From: an uncultured Clostridia bacterium
GTDB taxonomy: Bacteria > Bacillota > Clostridia > Oscillospirales > Oscillospiraceae
Length of the DNA: 43,619 nucleotides
Assembly (NCBI GenBank): GCA_945948535.1
Contig: CAMFBN010000018.1
Location: 1 to 43,619, forward strand
Reading direction: 5' to 3'
Below the pieces are notes generated by a model. It saw only the letters and a program-made list of their open reading frames with translations, was not told the DNA's origin and made no database searches. The number at the start of each line of letters is the position of its first letter. Within the stretch, counting starts at the first letter, position 1. This document shows positions 41,305 to 43,619 of the stretch, piece after piece. The position numbers and the translations under genes were made by a program.

Positions 41305-41594
41305 TTCTTTTTTAGGGGCGCAGACCGTGCGCAGTATGTATTAGTCCGCCAAAACGGACATTTACAAAACCCCCTCAAAAAGCCCACATTCACAGGCAAT
41401 CGTTATATGCCTACAAACTACATTTCCCCTCATACAATTCTCAGAAATACCCCGCAAAAAGCAATCATTCCTACGCCCAAATAAAGGATAACGAGGGCAG
41501 GAAGGAGGGCATTCTGCAGGGAGGGATATACTGGGAACACTGCGAACAATGGCTAGAAAGAGGGGGGCAAGCAACCACAGAAGGAGGGATAGCA

Positions 41595-41813
41595 TTGGTA
41601 TCACCGGCTCAGAAATTCGCCACAGAGGAGTACAAGCGCAGGCACTACGATTTCACAGCGGTACGCTTACCAGCCGGACAGCGGCAGCGGCTTAAGGAGT
41701 ACGCATACTCCACAGGGAGGTCTATGTCTGGCCTGATTATTCAGGCAGTCCGGGAGCTGCTGGAACGAGAAGGCTGTACGTCCGTGGAAATTAACAGAAA
41801 TAATGAGAAATGA
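41595..41813 (+). CDS. ribbon-helix-helix (Arc/MetJ-like) protein
   Basis: 72 aa, TTG start behind AGGAGGG at 6-base spacing. FTAVRLPAGQRQRLKEYAYSTGRSMSGLIIQAVRELLE is a ribbon-helix-helix: basic strand (AVRLPAG) and two helices. Likely a DNA-binding regulator within the element. No ATG is available in frame near the start. Confidence 0.7.
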   Translation: MVSPAQKFATEEYKRRHYDFTAVRLPAGQRQRLKEYAYSTGRSMSGLIIQAVRELLEREGCTSVEINRNNEK

Positions 41814-41892
41814 AATTCCATGAACTTTTTGGAAATACATTGAAAATGTACCATCGCAATGATACAATACGCAATAGATTGGAGGTATGAAC

Positions 41893-42438
41893 ATGGAGCT
41901 GTTGGAAAACCCAAAATTTATTCTTGGTGTTCTTGCTGGTCTGTTTGTTTCGTTTGTTGTGTTCAATCTTATAGAAAGTAAAAAATACAGCAAAATGTCC
42001 AGCGAAGCTTACCTTGCAAAAAAACGCATAAATAATATGTTAGAATCAGCTCGCTCAGGTGCCCGTATAAATCTAAACGAGTACTACGCACCCAAAAAAA
42101 TTTCAAAAAACAGTCGGTCAGTAGGCTTTTTATTTTGGAAAGACCTCGCGCTTTGGCTGACCTGCGTTTATGATGAATACAAGTATGTTGATTCTCCGAT
42201 TGATGAATTCTTTGAACTTGCTAGAATGATTTTCGGCCACAGCTGCGCATATGAAAAACTGGAAGCGCTGAATGAAACTTTGAACAGATCTACGGCATAT
42301 ATACTTCCCGGTTGGCCAGATCAAAAAGAAAAGAAAGTAGTTTGCAGAAAAAACCTGTTGAAGATGGTTTTTATGATAATCAACTCTTATTCTGATGAAG
42401 TTTACGAAAGAAACAGAGTTGATGTTAAACGTACATAA
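41893..42438 (+). CDS. hypothetical single-pass membrane protein
   Basis: 181 aa, low-GC. One N-terminal membrane segment (FILGVLAGLFVSFVVFNLI) then a cytoplasmic or surface domain rich in Lys/Asn/Tyr with conserved-looking WKDLALWLTCVYDEYKYVD. Start placed at ATG 41893 because GGAGGT is 6 bases upstream; the ATG at 41887 abuts it. No family recognised. Composition differs from the neighbouring element genes, so it may be a cargo gene acquired separately. Confidence 0.65.
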   Translation: MELLENPKFILGVLAGLFVSFVVFNLIESKKYSKMSSEAYLAKKRINNMLESARSGARINLNEYYAPKKISKNSRSVGFLFWKDLALWLTCVYDEYKYVDSPIDEFFELARMIFGHSCAYEKLEALNETLNRSTAYILPGWPDQKEKKVVCRKNLLKMVFMIINSYSDEVYERNRVDVKRT

Positions 42439-42631
42439 CGAAAGACCGGCCGCCCGTGCGATTTTCCTTTTTAGCAGTTTTCTGAGTAAAGAACAGGTGG
42501 TACGCTTTCATTACCGCACACAGAAAAATTGAAAAACACTGGGAATAGTCGTGTTTTCCAGCGTCAGAATGGAAAGTAGACGGTTTGCACAGCCACAGAA
42601 CCCAGAATGTTTTTCACCTGAATTATTTTTT

Positions 42632-42667
42632 GAGCCGGGAAATGCGAAAGCACCCCGGCTCTTTTTT
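42632..42667 (+). terminator. Rho-independent terminator
   Basis: GAGCCGGG (42632-42639) pairs with CCCGGCTC (42654-42661), then TTTTTT. It closes the right-going gene group ending at 42438. The stretch 42439-42631 shows nothing else. Confidence 0.8.
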
Positions 42668-42980
42668 CGCCACCCCCCCTGCGGTGTGTTGACATGATAT
42701 TGTTCTGGAATACTGTGTTTTTACGGTGAAATGTCAAATTAAGCGGGGTGTATGTGTCATATATATCTATACATATATAGGGTAGCCCACCCGTTTTTCC
42801 GCTATCCCCCGGTGGGGGGGTATCTTCAAGGGGCATGATTGATTGATAGATAGCCCTGCCCCGCGCCGCCGTCCTTTATTGGCCTGCCCTGCAGGGCCAG
42901 CGGTGCCAGGCACACAGGAAGCACAACAGGGCACAGCCCATACAATATATGCACGAGGCCGCGCCCCGGAGTAGAACAAG
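42668..42980. other. noncoding region rich in dyads
   Basis: Contains a promoter-like TTGACA near 42691 with TACTGT 16 bases on, an alternating ATATATATCTATACATATATA run (about 42760-42780), and a GC hairpin built from CTATCCCCC and GGGGGGTAT around 42803-42825. Candidates in both strands for proteins (90 and 166 aa) lack start sites and family features. It may be a transfer or replication site, but I cannot name it. Confidence 0.4.
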
Positions 42981-43023
42981 CGCCCCCGCCACAGGTCACA
43001 ACGATCTGGGCGGGGGCGTTCTT
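42981..43023. terminator. terminator behind the ribbon-helix-helix gene
   Basis: CGCCCCCGCC (42981-42990) pairs with GGCGGGGGCG (43009-43018), with TTCTTTTATT on the plus side. It works best for plus-strand transcripts and closes the convergent minus gene at its stop. Confidence 0.7.
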
Positions 43024-43230
43024 TTATTCTGCGGTGGTCTCTTGGCCTGCGGTGTCTGCGGCAATCTGGGAAGTGATGGCCCGGCATATGAAGCCGTTCA
43101 CGCTGCCACCATCGAACCGATCTGCGTGGGCCTTTATGTTGTCCTTCTGGCCCTTCGGCACTCTGACCTTGATTTCGTCGTAAGCCTTGGCGTTGTACCG
43201 ATCCTTTACTGCGCTGGATGTTTTGCTCAT
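43024..43230 (-). CDS. ribbon-helix-helix DNA-binding protein, 68 aa
   Basis: MSKTSSAVKDRYNAKAYDEIKVRVPKGQKDNIKAHADRFDGGSVNGFICRAITSQIA shows the ribbon-helix-helix pattern (EIKVRVPKG strand, helix, turn GGSVNGFICRAI). Start ATG 43230 with AGGAGGT 7 bases upstream; a longer frame starts three codons earlier. Its own upstream region carries three copies of a TACTG/CAGTA dyad, so it is probably autoregulated. Could be an antitoxin-like or copy-control regulator; no toxin gene is seen next to it. Confidence 0.75.
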   Translation of the reverse strand: MSKTSSAVKDRYNAKAYDEIKVRVPKGQKDNIKAHADRFDGGSVNGFICRAITSQIAADTAGQETTAE

Positions 43231-43281
43231 GTGCTGCACCTCCTATTGTCATTATATAGTATATCAATTATAGCACAAAAA

Positions 43282-43369
43282 ACATAGTGGGTACAGTATA
43301 CAAAACCAACAAAACATACTGGGTACACTTTGTGCAATATCCCATCTTTACATACTGGGTACAGTATGT
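43282..43369. repeat. three direct copies of a palindromic operator-like repeat
   Basis: ACATA(G/C)TGGGTACA at 43282-43295, 43314-43327 and 43350-43363. Copy 3 is a perfect dyad, CATACTG-GGTA-CAGTATG (43351-43368); the others are degenerate on one arm. The copies are spaced 32 and 36 bases apart, in the leader of the ribbon-helix-helix gene. The remainder of 43231-43558 holds one further hairpin. Confidence 0.7.
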
Positions 43370-43458
43370 TATTATATAGCCAGAACGAAGGGGACAACAG
43401 AGGGCACACCCGGTAAGCGACCCCTTTCAAACGCTACAACATGGGTGAAAAAAGAAAA

Positions 43459-43495
43459 GTCCTCCCGCCAAGCCGACCAAAGCGCACGGGAGGAC
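43459..43495 (-). terminator. 9-bp hairpin with T-rich tail on the minus strand
   Basis: GTCCTCCCG (43459-43467) and CGGGAGGAC (43487-43495) pair perfectly. On the minus strand TTTTCTTTTTTC follows, so it is a leftward terminator. No minus gene ends here in the window; it may stop an antisense or leader RNA. Confidence 0.55.
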
Positions 43496-43558
43496 ACCAC
43501 CACAGAGGGGCACCGATATTATAACACGCCCCTCCACGAAATACAAGGAGGAAAACAC

Positions 43559-43619
43559 ATGAGTATGAACGAACTGGAAGCCAAGGTTGCAGAACTGCGA
43601 GAGCTGCGCCGCATGGCTG
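43559..43619 (+). CDS. partial gene running off the window
   Basis: MSMNELEAKVAELRELRRMA, behind AAGGAGG with 8-base spacing. Starts as a coiled-coil-like helix with Glu/Leu/Arg repeats. Too short to assign; an in-frame ATG two codons in is the alternative start. It begins a right-going group opposite the ribbon-helix-helix gene. Confidence 0.6.
   Translation, partial: MSMNELEAKVAELRELRRMA

Larger units (their letters stand above)
35262..43619. mobile_element. integrated genetic element, left end inside window
   Basis: Behind tRNA-Arg lie a tyrosine integrase, a Xre repressor with divergent small genes, an excisionase-like protein, a primase/helicase, iteron-like repeats and many 34-80 aa proteins with Cys-rich or DNA-binding character. 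This is the replication and control end of an integrative element (ICE, IME or prophage). No relaxase, coupling protein, capsid or terminase is present before the window ends, so the class is undecided. The right attachment site is outside. Confidence 0.8.

Noticed and set aside
42564..43267. 90-aa and 166-aa minus-strand frames in the element gap
   Set aside because: They cross terminators and the ribbon-helix-helix gene in another frame, with low-complexity Arg/Pro content and no start site.
43441..43524. 27-codon frame MGEKRKVLPP in the leader of the last gene
   Set aside because: No ribosome binding site, and the sequence is explained by the hairpin at 43459-43495.

Overview
The window looks like a chromosomal segment of a moderately GC-rich anaerobic Firmicute, most likely an Oscillospiraceae-type gut commensal. 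This is inferred from strong AGGAGG ribosome binding sites, TTGACA/TATAAT promoters with 17-bp spacers, Gly-Cys lipoprotein signals without an outer membrane system, ferredoxin and aldehyde:ferredoxin oxidoreductase chemistry, a ribose-type sugar ABC system and a cobalamin riboswitch. No rRNA or other firm taxonomic marker is present, so the assignment is an inference.

Layout. (1) 1-3810: tRNA-Asn followed by a degraded, repeat-rich zone. It holds a gene remnant, a hypothetical gene, a MITE-like 179-bp inverted-repeat element, a nitroreductase, a SnoaL-like protein and, on the minus strand, the decayed start of a conjugation module (toprim/DUF3991-type protein and VirD4/TraG coupling protein). 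(2) 3866-6191: an arsenic/metalloid operon (arsR, ArsP-type permease, ferredoxin, Cys-rich thioredoxin-like protein, and an arsC cut off after about 45 residues). (3) 6535-11585: a [4Fe-4S] protein divergent from a Crp/Fnr regulator across a perfect 16-bp palindrome, then an operon for aldehyde ferredoxin oxidoreductase, a MoaD-like carrier and an iron alcohol dehydrogenase.

(4) 11669-21631: a sugar locus. A ROK repressor diverges from an FGGY kinase. A long minus-strand operon encodes a ribose-type ABC transporter (ATPase, permease, and a binding lipoprotein carrying two almost identical sugar-binding domains in one chain), a D-lyxose-isomerase-like cupin and a PfkB sugar kinase. An 18-bp near-identical box overlaps the -35 elements of both the ROK/kinase promoters and the transporter promoter, which links them as one probable regulon. 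An aldose-1-epimerase-like gene lies beside it. (5) 22026-23981: a membrane-bound polysaccharide dehydratase.

(6) 24096-29999: a cobalamin riboswitch plus terminator in front of an exported CbiK-like lipoprotein, a two-domain lipoprotein of unknown function and a complete BtuF/BtuC/BtuD-type ABC importer whose ATPase has an extra C-terminal domain. (7) 30009-35032: cardiolipin synthase, polyprenyl-phosphate sugar transferase, a PHP-family histidinol phosphatase and MutY, all on the minus strand.

(8) 35185-43619: tRNA-Arg(ACG) with an integrated element starting just behind it and running past the window edge. The element has a tyrosine integrase with an embedded helix-turn-helix, an XRE repressor, an excisionase-like protein, a primase/helicase followed by an iteron-like repeat cluster, and a string of small Cys-rich, ssDNA-binding and ribbon-helix-helix genes. 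The most unusual things seen are the double-domain sugar-binding lipoprotein with its shared operator, the riboswitch-controlled exported chelatase-like lipoprotein with its ABC importer, and the iteron cluster of the mobile element.
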